Source: Vreelandella stevensii S18214
GTDB lineage: Bacteria > Pseudomonadota > Gammaproteobacteria > Pseudomonadales > Halomonadaceae
Direction of reading: 5' to 3'
Assembly: GCF_000275725.1 (NCBI RefSeq)
Contig: NZ_AJTS01000039.1
Span: 85,821 to 149,820 of the forward strand
Length of the DNA: 64,000 bases
Notes under the pieces: model-generated
Told to the model about the DNA's origin: nothing
Databases searched by the model: none
What the model saw: only the letters and a program-made list of their open reading frames with translations
Shown here: piece after piece, positions 45,595 through 54,389 of the stretch
Layout of the letters: the number at the start of each line of letters is the position of its first letter
Position numbering within the stretch: position 1 is the first letter of the stretch
Translations under genes and position numbers: made by a program

Positions 45595-46464
45595 TCATCG
45601 GGCGTTTGGCGGCTGGACGGGCATTTCCAGTAGAAAGCGTTCGCCATCAAGTGCTTGGCGAAGTCGCGTGGCCAGGATATCGACAATCGCAGGATGCTCG
45701 CCCACCAGCGCCGTCGGCCGCACCCGCAGGCCTGGGTGGCGCTGTTCGGCGGCGGCACAAATCTCGGCGATGTCGCCACCTTCCCCGGCGTGGCGGCCAG
45801 GCGAGAGAAACAGCATGGCCAGCACCACGTCGCCGCTGGCGCTGAACTCGGGCGTGTCCAGCAGATGCTCCAGCAGCGGCTCGTTGAAGCGGTATGCGTC
45901 GCCTTCTCGGCGCTCCATGGAGGCTGCCGCCACGCAGTGCACGTCATCGGCCAGCAGCGCGCTGAGCTGCCCCGCCAGGCGGTTGCGTACGGCGGTGACT
46001 TCCGGCAGCGGGCTGCCGTGGTCTACCAGCGCCACCCTGGCCGCCTGCTGATCGGGCAACTGCGCGCGCACGTGATCGGCCAGCAGCGCGGCCAAGCGCA
46101 GGTCGTTACCGCCCCGCTCGTCCACCAGCGGCTGGGCAACGCGTACCGTCACTTGGGGAAAACGGGCTTGCAGGGCCGCCATCCGCTCGGGCAAGTAGCC
46201 GGTCAGCGCCTGGCTGGGGCCAAAGAAGTACGGCAGTACGATGATCTCGGTGGCCCCCGCTTCGGCGCTGCGCTCGGCGGCGGGGCCCAGGGTAATGGCC
46301 GGAATACCATCGACCTCTTCAGCGGGGATCTTGTTGGAGTGCAGCAGCGAAGCCGCTTGAACGGTGTCGCCCACCTGCTCGCTCAGCGCTGCCGCCACGC
46401 GGCGCAGGCTGTGGGTTGCCTGAGGCCGCAGAGAGCCGTTATCGACCAGAAAAATAGCGCGCAT
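45595..46464 (-). CDS. CbiX/SirB-family sirohydrochlorin chelatase-like protein
   Basis: 289 residues from the ATG at 46464 (AAGGA eight bases upstream). It has two CbiX-like halves: DNGSLRPQATHSLRRVAAAL with EIIVLPYFFGPSQALTGYLP, then ALVDHGSPLPEVTAVRNRLA with VLAMLFLSPGRHAGEGGDIA. Family enzymes insert Co or Fe into sirohydrochlorin. The first half has DNGS where canonical members have HGS, so only the second half keeps the metal-binding His of the HGS motif. Confidence 0.8.
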   Translation of the reverse strand: MRAIFLVDNGSLRPQATHSLRRVAAALSEQVGDTVQAASLLHSNKIPAEEVDGIPAITLGPAAERSAEAGATEIIVLPYFFGPSQALTGYLPERMAALQARFPQVTVRVAQPLVDERGGNDLRLAALLADHVRAQLPDQQAARVALVDHGSPLPEVTAVRNRLAGQLSALLADDVHCVAAASMERREGDAYRFNEPLLEHLLDTPEFSASGDVVLAMLFLSPGRHAGEGGDIAEICAAAEQRHPGLRVRPTALVGEHPAIVDILATRLRQALDGERFLLEMPVQPPNAR

Positions 46465-46691
46465 CGGGTTCATCCTTTTCAATCGCAGTCTTCACGGGAG
46501 TGCACGCGCGGTAAGCTTTCGAGCATGACGGGCGGCGGGGATGCCATTCGAGGCTCTGCGGTTGCCGAAGCACCCGAAACTTTTCCATGGGGAAGGGGTG
46601 ATTGGCTGGTAAATCAATCGTATAACCCGGATGATGAACCACCGTTAACGCCATGCGCGTGCAGCCACTTTGATCAACATGTAGATCGCTT

Positions 46692-47279
46692 ATGTTGCTT
46701 GATACCACGACGTTAAACCAGCAAAGAAACTTCTTCGACGGCCATGCGGACATCTGGCTTTTTGGCTACGGCTCGCTGATCTGGAAGGCCGATTTCGACT
46801 ATCTGGAGCGCCGCCCTGCGGCCATTACCGGCTGGGCGCGGCGCTTTTGGCAGGGCTCCCACGACCATCGCGGCACCCCCGAAGCACCGGGGCGTGTGGC
46901 GACGTTGACTCGGGCCGAAGGCGCGGTGTGCCACGGCATGGCCTACCGCATCACGCCGGAGGTCCTGGCACCGCTGGATGTGCGGGAGAAAAACGGCTAC
47001 CTGCGGGAAAAAGTCACGCTGACGTTTTTGGATGAGGCGGGCAACCCTGACGCCGACCAAGCGCCTAGCGAGGGGCTGATTTATCTGGCCAGCGAGGACA
47101 ACCCGGCGTTTTTAGGCGATGCCCCGCTGGCCGACATCGCCCAGCAAATTGCCCAAGCCCACGGCCCTAGCGGCCCCAACAGTGCTTACTTGCTGAACCT
47201 AGCCCAAGCGCTGCGCGAGTTGGGCACCGAAGATGCGCATATTTTTGCCCTGGAAGCGCAGCTACAGCGTTACCAGTAG
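46692..47279 (+). CDS. ChaC-like gamma-glutamylcyclotransferase
   Basis: 195 residues. FGYGSLIWK (24-32) is the glutamyl-binding loop and Glu99 in DVREKNGY the catalytic acid. The length and motif suit the ChaC subgroup that degrades glutathione to 5-oxoproline and Cys-Gly. Its last ten bases overlap the convergent HPP gene. Confidence 0.88.
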   Translation: MLLDTTTLNQQRNFFDGHADIWLFGYGSLIWKADFDYLERRPAAITGWARRFWQGSHDHRGTPEAPGRVATLTRAEGAVCHGMAYRITPEVLAPLDVREKNGYLREKVTLTFLDEAGNPDADQAPSEGLIYLASEDNPAFLGDAPLADIAQQIAQAHGPSGPNSAYLLNLAQALRELGTEDAHIFALEAQLQRYQ

Positions 47280-47797
47280 CGCGGATAGCGGCGGTGGCGC
47301 GCCAGGTTATTGACCAGAATCGCCACCACCAGCATGACGATGCAGCCTGCGCCAATGGGGATCAGCGGATACCACCAGCCCAACTGATGCACGCTGGCAC
47401 CGCCTGCCACGGCAATCAGCGCAGCGGCAGCCCCTGGCGGGTGAACGGTATGGGTAAGCTGCATGACCAAAATGGAGAGCGACACCGCCAACGCCATCGA
47501 AAGCGGCGTGGCCCCCAACAGTTGATAGCAGCCCACGCCCACACAGGCAGAGAGCACGCTGCCAAACAGCACATGGCTGGGCTGGGCAAAAGGGCTTTCC
47601 GGGGCGGCGTAAATCAGCACCGAGGTTGCTCCGAACGAGCCCACGATCAACAGCTGCTGGGAGAGCCACTCGGCGCTTAGCCAGCAAATCAGCGCCATGC
47701 CAGTAAAGGCACCCAGCCACGACCAGCAGGCATCCTGCCAGCCTACCCGGGGGCGCGGCGTTCGTTCTCCGCGCATCTTGCCAAGATACGTTTTCAT
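47270..47797 (-). CDS. HPP-family membrane protein
   Basis: 175 residues with four hydrophobic segments. FGATSVLIYAAPESPFAQP and the signature HTVHPPGAAAAL define the HPP family; some members carry nitrite into chloroplasts or cyanobacterial cells. The substrate here is not known. Tail-to-tail overlap with the ChaC gene. Confidence 0.85.
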   Translation of the reverse strand: MKTYLGKMRGERTPRPRVGWQDACWSWLGAFTGMALICWLSAEWLSQQLLIVGSFGATSVLIYAAPESPFAQPSHVLFGSVLSACVGVGCYQLLGATPLSMALAVSLSILVMQLTHTVHPPGAAAALIAVAGGASVHQLGWWYPLIPIGAGCIVMLVVAILVNNLARHRRYPRYW

Positions 47798-47902
47798 CGC
47801 ACTCGCCTTTGCACAAAAAGAGTGCAGATGATGACAAAATGCACCAAAAAAGCAAATGACGATGCGTCATATGCTCATGAAACTCGCTCAAGGACGACCA
47901 GC

Positions 47903-48814
47903 ATGCCACTACCGACTCCCTCGCTCACCGTTGCTCCTTCCAGCCTATTGCTTGCGGTGGTGGCGGCGGTGGGCATGGCCACCATCGGCGTGATCTCACG
48001 CATCACCGGGCTGAATGCAGAGAGCATTACCTTCTACCGGTTGGGGTTAGGGGCGCTGTTTTTGCTCGGCTATTTACTGCTGACAAAACGCCATGCAGGA
48101 CTCACCACACTGCCAGGGCGGCAGGTGGTGATTAGCGGTAGTTTGCTGGCGGCGTTCATCCTGTTTTACGTGCAGGCGATGAACTACACCCAAATGGCCA
48201 ACGCCATTTTGATGGTGTATCTCGCGCCGATTGTGGCGGCTATCGCGGCCCATGCGCTGTTTAACGAACGGCTTGCAGCGGCGCAGGTTTCGCTCATTGG
48301 CTTGGCGCTGTTTGGGTTCGCGATGATGCAGGAGTTTCGACTCAACCTGGACGATCAGCAGGACGTGATTGGCATGGGTTTTGGCTTAGTGGCCATGCTA
48401 GCCTACAGCGGTTTTATCTTGGCGAACCGCCGCTTGCCGCGCCACCTGGATGACCGCACCTGCGCCTTCTGGCAGTTGGCGGTCGGGGCGCTGATGATCT
48501 TGCCGTTTGCGCTATGGCAGCCAGCAGGGCTTGCGGCCAGCACGTGGCAAGTGCCGTGGTTGTTGGCTGCAGGCCTGGTGCCCGGTTTTTTGGCGCTGCT
48601 GTGCGCGGTGATGGCGATTAACCGCCTGCCCACCGCGCTATACGGTACGCTGGCTTACTGTGAGCCGGTGGCGGTAGTGATTTTTGGCTGGAGCCTGTTT
48701 GGCGAAGCGCTTTCGCCTTTGCAGTTAAGCGGCTGTGGGCTAGTGATCGCCTGCGGCGTCGCGCAGGCGTGGGTCGGAGGCCGGGGCGCTACATCATTAG
48801 CCACGACAGGATAA
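47903..48814 (+). CDS. EamA-family (DMT superfamily) transporter
   Basis: 303 residues, ten hydrophobic segments in two EamA repeats. ISRITGLNAESITFYRLGLG begins the first; CAVMAINRLPTALYGTLAYC and VVIFGWSLFGEALSPLQLSG lie in the second. Probably a metabolite exporter. The ATG at 47903 follows AAGGA. The 3' end overlaps the next, convergent gene by 26 bases. Confidence 0.85.
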   Translation: MPLPTPSLTVAPSSLLLAVVAAVGMATIGVISRITGLNAESITFYRLGLGALFLLGYLLLTKRHAGLTTLPGRQVVISGSLLAAFILFYVQAMNYTQMANAILMVYLAPIVAAIAAHALFNERLAAAQVSLIGLALFGFAMMQEFRLNLDDQQDVIGMGFGLVAMLAYSGFILANRRLPRHLDDRTCAFWQLAVGALMILPFALWQPAGLAASTWQVPWLLAAGLVPGFLALLCAVMAINRLPTALYGTLAYCEPVAVVIFGWSLFGEALSPLQLSGCGLVIACGVAQAWVGGRGATSLATTG

Positions 48815-49082
48815 ACAGCCCAATCAGCGTGCGGAAAATGCCGCCAATAATGGAGCCACGCAAAAACGCACGCAGCCCACCCCACAGTACCAGCAGACCA
48901 ATCAGCAGAATCGCCAGGCTCAAGAACGAGTCGTTGATGCCCAGCGAGCGCGTCAGCCCGCCGATAAAATCGTCGAAGGCACCGAAAAAGTTGGTGAAGA
49001 TACCCAGCAAGAACTCGACCACGATGCGGATCGCATCGCCAATCGCCTCGCCAATGCCCTCAAAAAATCCGTTTGCCTGCAT
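48789..49082 (-). CDS. Small membrane protein of unknown function
   Basis: 97 residues from the ATG at 49082; a longer form from a TTG at 49142 is possible. The sequence is amphipathic then hydrophobic: IGEAIGDAIRIVVEFLLGIF and LAILLIGLLVLWGGLRAFLR. No family recognised. It diverges from the glycine riboswitch-dadA unit. Confidence 0.6.
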   Translation of the reverse strand: MQANGFFEGIGEAIGDAIRIVVEFLLGIFTNFFGAFDDFIGGLTRSLGINDSFLSLAILLIGLLVLWGGLRAFLRGSIIGGIFRTLIGLFILSWLMM

Positions 49083-49214
49083 GCGCTTTTTCCATTGCTC
49101 GAAGGGATTCGCTATTGTCAGCGAAAACACGGAGGCTGGCAAAGCAGCCGCTGCTCATGTTTCCACCTTTCGCCTATTCCCTTTTTAGCACCGTCGCGTT
49201 ACAACGTCAGTATG

Positions 49215-49410
49215 CCATCGCGGGAGAGACTGGTGCCTGACACCAGCGCCGAAGGAGCAACGACCCCGGAAACTCTCAGGCCAACGGACCGCGACGGCCA
49301 TCCATGACGTTCCGCAGAGCGGTTGATGACTGCGTCACTCAGCCCACCGAAGGAGCAAGCGCCATTCCAGCGGCGTGAATCTCTCAGGTTCCATGACGGA
49401 AGGGGTACGC
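49215..49410 (+). ncRNA. Tandem glycine riboswitch
   Basis: Two glycine aptamers in series. Aptamer 1 has GGGAGAGACTGG (49222), GCCGAAGGAGCAA (49248) and AAACTCTCAGG (49270). Aptamer 2 has CACCGAAGGAGCAAGCGCC (49345) and GAATCTCTCAGG (49377). The double form and the spacing to the downstream start (49469) are typical of cis regulation. No clear terminator hairpin separates it from the gene, so control may be at translation. Confidence 0.9.
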
Positions 49411-49468
49411 CCGGCCAATAGGCTGCCGGGGGTATCGCCCGACGCTCATACAATCTGTGGAGAGACTC

Positions 49469-50710
49469 ATGCAACGCATTGCCATCATTGGCGGTGGGAT
49501 CACTGGCATCACCAGTGCCTACGCCCTCGTAAAGCGCGGTTTCGACGTCACCGTCTTCGAAAAGCATCGCTACGCCGCCATGGAAACCTCGTTTGCCAAC
49601 GGTGGGCAGCTGTCTGCCTCCAACGCAGAGGTGTGGAACCACTGGCCCACGGTCATCAAGGGCCTGCGCTGGATGCTCAAGAACGACGCCCCGCTGCTGG
49701 TGAACCCGCGCCCGAGCTGGCACAAGTTGAGCTGGTTTGCAGAATTCATCGCCGCCATTCCCCGCTATGCCGACAACACCACCGAAACGACCCGCCTGGC
49801 CATCGCCGCCCGAGAACACCTGTTCCAGTGGGCTCGTGACGAGCAGATCGATTTCGACGTGAAGCAGAAAGGCATCCTGCATATCTATCGCGACAAGGCA
49901 GGCTATGAGCATGCCGCCAGGGTATCGCAGCTACTGCACCAGGGCGGGCTCGAACGCCGCGCGGTGACCCCGGATGAAATGCGCGCCATCGAACCCACAC
50001 TGGCCGGCAGCTACTACGGCGGCTTTTTTACCGAGAGTGACGCCACGGGGGATATTCACAAGTACACCAATGGGTTGGCGAAAGCCGCCGCGAAACGCGG
50101 CGTGCGCCTGAACTACGGCCATCAGGTGACCGACCTGGGCGCCGATGAGAACAGCGCCTGGGTCAAGGCGGTGGTCGATGGCGAGGCGGTGCAACAAAGC
50201 TTCGACAGCGTGGTGGTGTGCGCCGGGGTCGGCAGCCGGGCGGTGGCCGCCAAGCTGGGTGATCGCGTCAATATCTACCCGGTGAAGGGCTACTCGATCA
50301 CCGTGCAGCTGGACGATGAAGCCTCGCAACAGGCCGCCCCCACCGTGAGCCTGCTGGATGACGAAACCAAGCTGGTGACCAGCCGCCTGGGCAACGATCG
50401 CTTCCGCGTGGCGGGCACCGCAGAGTTCAACGGCGCCAATCGCGACATTCGCAACGACCGCATTCAGCCGCTGGTGCGCTGGGTAGAGCAGTGCTTTCCC
50501 GGTGTCAGCACCCAGCGGGTCGTACCCTGGGCTGGCCTGCGCCCGATGATGCCGAACATGCTGCCCAAAGTGGGCCCGGGCCGCTTGCCGACGGTGTTCT
50601 ACAACACGGGCCACGGCCACCTGGGCTGGACACTCTCGGCCATCACCGCCGAGATGCTGGCGGATGCGGTGGACAACGCCACCGCCACTTCCTTGGCCGT
50701 CACACGCTAG
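49469..50710 (+). CDS. dadA: DadA-type D-amino-acid/glycine dehydrogenase (FAD)
   Basis: 413 residues. N-terminal FAD fold (RIAIIGGGITGITSAYALV) and the DadA-specific SFANGGQLSASNAEVW and NTGHGHLGWTLS near the C-terminus. DadA-type enzymes oxidatively deaminate D-amino acids and pass electrons to the respiratory chain. The ATG at 49469 has GGAGAG. The glycine riboswitch directly upstream suggests that glycine is a main substrate or signal. Confidence 0.9.
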   Translation: MQRIAIIGGGITGITSAYALVKRGFDVTVFEKHRYAAMETSFANGGQLSASNAEVWNHWPTVIKGLRWMLKNDAPLLVNPRPSWHKLSWFAEFIAAIPRYADNTTETTRLAIAAREHLFQWARDEQIDFDVKQKGILHIYRDKAGYEHAARVSQLLHQGGLERRAVTPDEMRAIEPTLAGSYYGGFFTESDATGDIHKYTNGLAKAAAKRGVRLNYGHQVTDLGADENSAWVKAVVDGEAVQQSFDSVVVCAGVGSRAVAAKLGDRVNIYPVKGYSITVQLDDEASQQAAPTVSLLDDETKLVTSRLGNDRFRVAGTAEFNGANRDIRNDRIQPLVRWVEQCFPGVSTQRVVPWAGLRPMMPNMLPKVGPGRLPTVFYNTGHGHLGWTLSAITAEMLADAVDNATATSLAVTR

Positions 50711-50734
50711 ACGACCCCCTTACCCCGCATGACG

Positions 50735-50756
50735 AAAGGGGACACATGGCCCCTTT
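50735..50756 (+). terminator. Hairpin after dadA
   Basis: AAAGGGG/CCCCTTT with an eight-base loop lies 25 bases after the dadA stop. No long T-run follows, so it is only a probable terminator. Confidence 0.5.
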
Positions 50757-50759
50757 GGA

Positions 50760-51325
50760 TTAATATGCAACCTGGTCTCGTCCGCTCTCTTTTGCCTGAT
50801 ACAGCGCGTTATCGACTCGTTTCTTGACATCCTCCCCTCCCTCAGCTTGCGCTGCTGCCTACGGCGGAAAGGAAGGGGATTCCCAGGTTGTTACCTTCCT
50901 GGTTTCTGCTTCAAGGACAGCTGCCCGAGGGAATGGCTTGGTTATCGCCGTAACGTCCCGGTGGGGATTTTTACGGTGACGAACCAACGCCTATCCCCCA
51001 GGTCTCACGCCGTCTCCACAGACGTAACTTTCCGAGTGCCCCTCGGTAGGTCGTGTCGACATGGGTAGTATAGCACTGTACAAAACGTCAGCAAAGGCAT
51101 CCTGGGGATGCCGCGCTATCCTTCCCCGGCCTAAAAGGCCGAGGTTTGACGCGCAATTTGATCATGCTCTTGGGCGTGTCATTCAACGTGGCTTCAGCAC
51201 CCCCAAGACTGACAGTGACGCGTCCGGCTTTCTGGAAAGCAGTACTGGCGATACCTCGACGAATCTTTTCGGCGAGCCTGGTGGCCTGCTGCAGCGAGGT
51301 TTCAGGGGCCAGGAAGCGGAAAGTA
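50760..51325 (-). pseudogene. Remnant of a GGDEF-domain gene, split by an IS605 derivative
   Basis: On the minus strand, 51325-51158 reads FRFLAPETSLQQATRLAEKI and VTVSLGGAEATLNDTPKSMI, the back half of a GGDEF domain. The IS605 derivative interrupts it. Coding resumes at 50823 with KKRVDNALYQAKESGRDQVA and a stop at 50760. The empty site would read SMIKKRVDNALY without a break. The GGDEF loop and everything N-terminal are missing; the RND gene ends at the left boundary of the remnant. Confidence 0.8.
50824..51157 (-). mobile_element. tnpB-deleted IS605 derivative (MITE-like)
   Basis: About 334 bp. The right end (TTGACATCCTCCCC on plus) and left end (CCCCGGCCTAAAAGGCCGAGG, then GACGCGCAA) share sequence and layout with the element at 40060-41373. 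The interior, in broken frames, resembles a tnpB 3' tail (WFVTVKIPTGTL). The right-end RNA scaffold may therefore persist without a nuclease gene. Confidence 0.7.
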
Positions 51326-51332
51326 ACGCTAT

Positions 51333-54300
51333 TCAGGCCGCCCTCGCCACCCACAAGCGATACAGCGCGGGCGTGAAGAAGAACGACACCAGGGTGGCGA
51401 GCAACAGCCCAAACCCGACGGTTTGCGCGAAGGGGGGCCATAGCCCCCCAGCCGCCAACATGAGCGGGATCAACCCGGCAAAGGTGGTGATGGTGGTCGA
51501 TGCGATGTGCCGACTGGTCGGGCCGCTGATCACCGCCAGCATGGCCGACAGATCACCCTGGCGAGCGGCCGGGTCGTCATCCAGGGCAGCTATCAGGATG
51601 ATGGCCGCGTTGATGGCCACCCCCACCAACCCCATGATGCCCACGATGATCACGAAGCCAAACGCGTGGCCGCTCAGCAACAGGGCCACGATTCCCATGC
51701 CGGTGGCCTGGGCCCCGGCAATGAACACGATGGCCGCGCGACGGAACGAGTTGAAGGCCAGCACCACGGTGGCCACCATGGCGATCACCAGCAAGACCAC
51801 CGAGGCCAGCAGCTGGCCCACCGCCTCATCACGCTCGGCTGCTTCGCCGCCGGTCTCGATACGGTACCCAGGGGGCAGCGTCAGCGTCCCGTCCGCCTGG
51901 GCGGCCTGCAGTTTGGCATCCAGCTGTGCCATGGACACCGCTGGCAGCGCATCGGCCACGAGGAAGCCTTGCACCAGCTGGACGCGTTCGGCATTTCGCC
52001 GGGTAATCACGCTCCAGGCAGGCATCAGGGCGGTATCGGCAACGGCTGCCAGGGGCAGCCCTTCACTGGCCTGGTCGCTGACCAGACGCAGCGCCGCCAG
52101 CTGCTGGGCATCGCTGCGCCACTCCGCCGCGTAGCGTACCCGCACGGGAAGCTGCTGCGTGTCTTCCAGCATCTGACCTGCGGGCTGGCCGGAGAGCGCC
52201 GCGCTGACCTGATCGGCCAGGTTTTGATACGTCAGCCCCACATCCCCCAGGGCCGCCTGATCTACTTGCAGCGTCAGCCTGGGCAAGTCGCGCTGCATCC
52301 CGGCACGGACGTGGGTCACCTGAGGCAACGGGTGCATCAACCCGGCCAGTTCCTGACCCAGCTGCGACAGCACCTCCAGGTCATCTCCATACACCCGCAG
52401 CTCGATGGGCGCCTTGAACGGCGGGCCTTGTTCATATTTTCGCACCACGATCTGGGCCTGGGGAAAGTGCTGGTCGAGCGCCTGCTGCAGGCCCGGCACT
52501 TCGCGGTTGGTCACGTCCAGCGACGTGGTATCCACGATCAGGTGAACGAACGCCGGGTTATTGTCCTCCTGGGTCAGCACGTTGTAGTACATCATCGGCG
52601 CGCTTTCGCCGATGAAGGCTGATACTCGTACGACGCCGGGCACCTCGCGAACCTGGCGCTCCACGTCCTGGGCCAGCGCCTGGGCATTGGCCATGCTGCT
52701 GGCCGCCGGTAGCCTCACCTCGATATGGAACTGGTCGCGGTCGGCGGGCGGGAAAAACGCCACGTCGAGGGTCGGCATCAGCGCCATCCCGCCAAGCGGC
52801 ACACACAGGGTCATCACCATGGCAGCGACCGGGTGGCGCAGCGCGCTGGCGACCGTCCCGCGAAAGGCGCGCTTGATGGCATTGTCACGGGGCACACGGT
52901 CGCTGTCGGCCACTTTGGCCAGCAGCAGCGGCGAGAGCGCCGGTACCAGCAGCAACGACACCAGATACGAACTGACCAGCGCGACCATGACGGCCATGGC
53001 CAGCGGCCCCACGAACTCCCCGGCAGGGCCGGGCATGAGCACGATGGGCATGAAGGCAAGAATGGTGGTCAGCGTACTGGCCAGCAGCGGCACGGCAAGA
53101 TGACGCAGCGTATCGCGGGTGGCCGCCAGCACCGAATCGCCCTTCAGGAAGCGTTCGCGCAGGGCGTTGGTCATGACAATGGCGTTATCCACCATCAGCC
53201 CCAGCGCCACGATAATACCGGTGATGCTCATCTGGTGGATTTCCATGCCCAGCGGGCGGAAAAACGCCAGGGTCAGCAGCGCCGTGGCCGGGATGGCCAG
53301 GCCGACGGTCAGCGCCGAGCGCCAGCCCATGCTGAGAAAGAGAATGGCCACCACCAGAATCAGTCCCATCAGCAGGCTCAGCGCCACATCACCGAGCCGT
53401 TGCTGGGTGTAGCTGGCCTGCTCGAATACCTCCTCTACCGCCAGCCCGACGGGCAGCTCCTCGGCAAATTCGGCCAGCTGCTGCTGAGCGCGCTCGACCC
53501 AGGCGTCGATACGCTGGCCGGGCGCCATGCGTGCGCCAACAAAGACGGCTCGCTCACCGTTCAACAGTGCCACGGCAGCGGGCGGGTCCTGGACACCACG
53601 GCGCAGCTCGGCGATTTCGCCCAGCCGGACACTCTGCCCCTGGCGGGTCGTGATGCTGACGTCACGCAGGCGGTCCAGCGCATCGAACTCGCCGCTCATG
53701 CCCACGGTGAGGCGGTTTTGCTGGGTGATGACCTGGCCCGCCGTGCGGCGCCCGTCGCTGGCGTCGATGGCCGATGCCAACTGGCCCACCGAAAGCCCCA
53801 GCGCATTCAGCTCCAGCGGGTCGACCAGCACGTCGACCTGCTCGCCCGCCACGCCAAACCGATGGGTATATTCGGTGCCTGCCACGCGACGAAACTGGTC
53901 TTCCAGCCGCTCGGCGTAACGCTCCATCAGTTGGGCATTGGGGGGCGTGTCCTGTGTCCAGCGCAGCGCGGCCACGAGGCTGAAAGCGTAGCCACGATCA
54001 TCCAGCAGCTCGGGGGTTTGCACACCGCTGGGCAGGGAGGGGGCGATATCGCTGAGCTTGTCGCGCACCCGGCTCCATATCGGCACCACCTGGGTGACGC
54101 TATCCTCCAGCTCCAGGCTGATCACCGCGATGCCCGGCCGCGAGGTCGACTCCAGCACCTTGATCTCGGCAATGGTGCGCAGCTCGTCTTCGATGGGGCG
54201 CGCCACCAGCGCTTCGATCTGCTCGGGCGTGGCACCCGGAAACGGCGCCAGTACGGTCGCCATGCGCGCCACCAGGTGGGGGTCTTCTGCGCGGGGCAGA

Positions 54301-54389
54301 GTATTGATCGCCGAGAGGCCTGCCACCACCAGCAGGCCCAGCGTCAGCGCCAGCAAGCGCCGGTTGAACAGCCACTCAATGCGCGGCAT
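51333..54389 (-). CDS. RND efflux permease
   Basis: 1018 residues from the ATG at 54389 (AGAGG upstream); a TTG two codons earlier is less likely. It has the AcrB-like plan: an N-terminal membrane helix, APFPGATPEQIEALVARPIE in the first porter loop, the central helix group with GLMVDNAIVMTNALRERFLK (proton-relay Asp), and a repeated second half ending in FFFTPALYRLWV. It pumps hydrophobic compounds with the adaptor encoded upstream. No outer-membrane channel gene is present. Confidence 0.93.
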   Translation of the reverse strand: MPRIEWLFNRRLLALTLGLLVVAGLSAINTLPRAEDPHLVARMATVLAPFPGATPEQIEALVARPIEDELRTIAEIKVLESTSRPGIAVISLELEDSVTQVVPIWSRVRDKLSDIAPSLPSGVQTPELLDDRGYAFSLVAALRWTQDTPPNAQLMERYAERLEDQFRRVAGTEYTHRFGVAGEQVDVLVDPLELNALGLSVGQLASAIDASDGRRTAGQVITQQNRLTVGMSGEFDALDRLRDVSITTRQGQSVRLGEIAELRRGVQDPPAAVALLNGERAVFVGARMAPGQRIDAWVERAQQQLAEFAEELPVGLAVEEVFEQASYTQQRLGDVALSLLMGLILVVAILFLSMGWRSALTVGLAIPATALLTLAFFRPLGMEIHQMSITGIIVALGLMVDNAIVMTNALRERFLKGDSVLAATRDTLRHLAVPLLASTLTTILAFMPIVLMPGPAGEFVGPLAMAVMVALVSSYLVSLLLVPALSPLLLAKVADSDRVPRDNAIKRAFRGTVASALRHPVAAMVMTLCVPLGGMALMPTLDVAFFPPADRDQFHIEVRLPAASSMANAQALAQDVERQVREVPGVVRVSAFIGESAPMMYYNVLTQEDNNPAFVHLIVDTTSLDVTNREVPGLQQALDQHFPQAQIVVRKYEQGPPFKAPIELRVYGDDLEVLSQLGQELAGLMHPLPQVTHVRAGMQRDLPRLTLQVDQAALGDVGLTYQNLADQVSAALSGQPAGQMLEDTQQLPVRVRYAAEWRSDAQQLAALRLVSDQASEGLPLAAVADTALMPAWSVITRRNAERVQLVQGFLVADALPAVSMAQLDAKLQAAQADGTLTLPPGYRIETGGEAAERDEAVGQLLASVVLLVIAMVATVVLAFNSFRRAAIVFIAGAQATGMGIVALLLSGHAFGFVIIVGIMGLVGVAINAAIILIAALDDDPAARQGDLSAMLAVISGPTSRHIASTTITTFAGLIPLMLAAGGLWPPFAQTVGFGLLLATLVSFFFTPALYRLWVARAA

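Noticed and set aside
46483-46691. Gene or regulatory RNA between cbiX-like and chaC-like genes
   Set aside because: About 209 bases read in all frames gave no family signal; it is taken as a divergent promoter region only.
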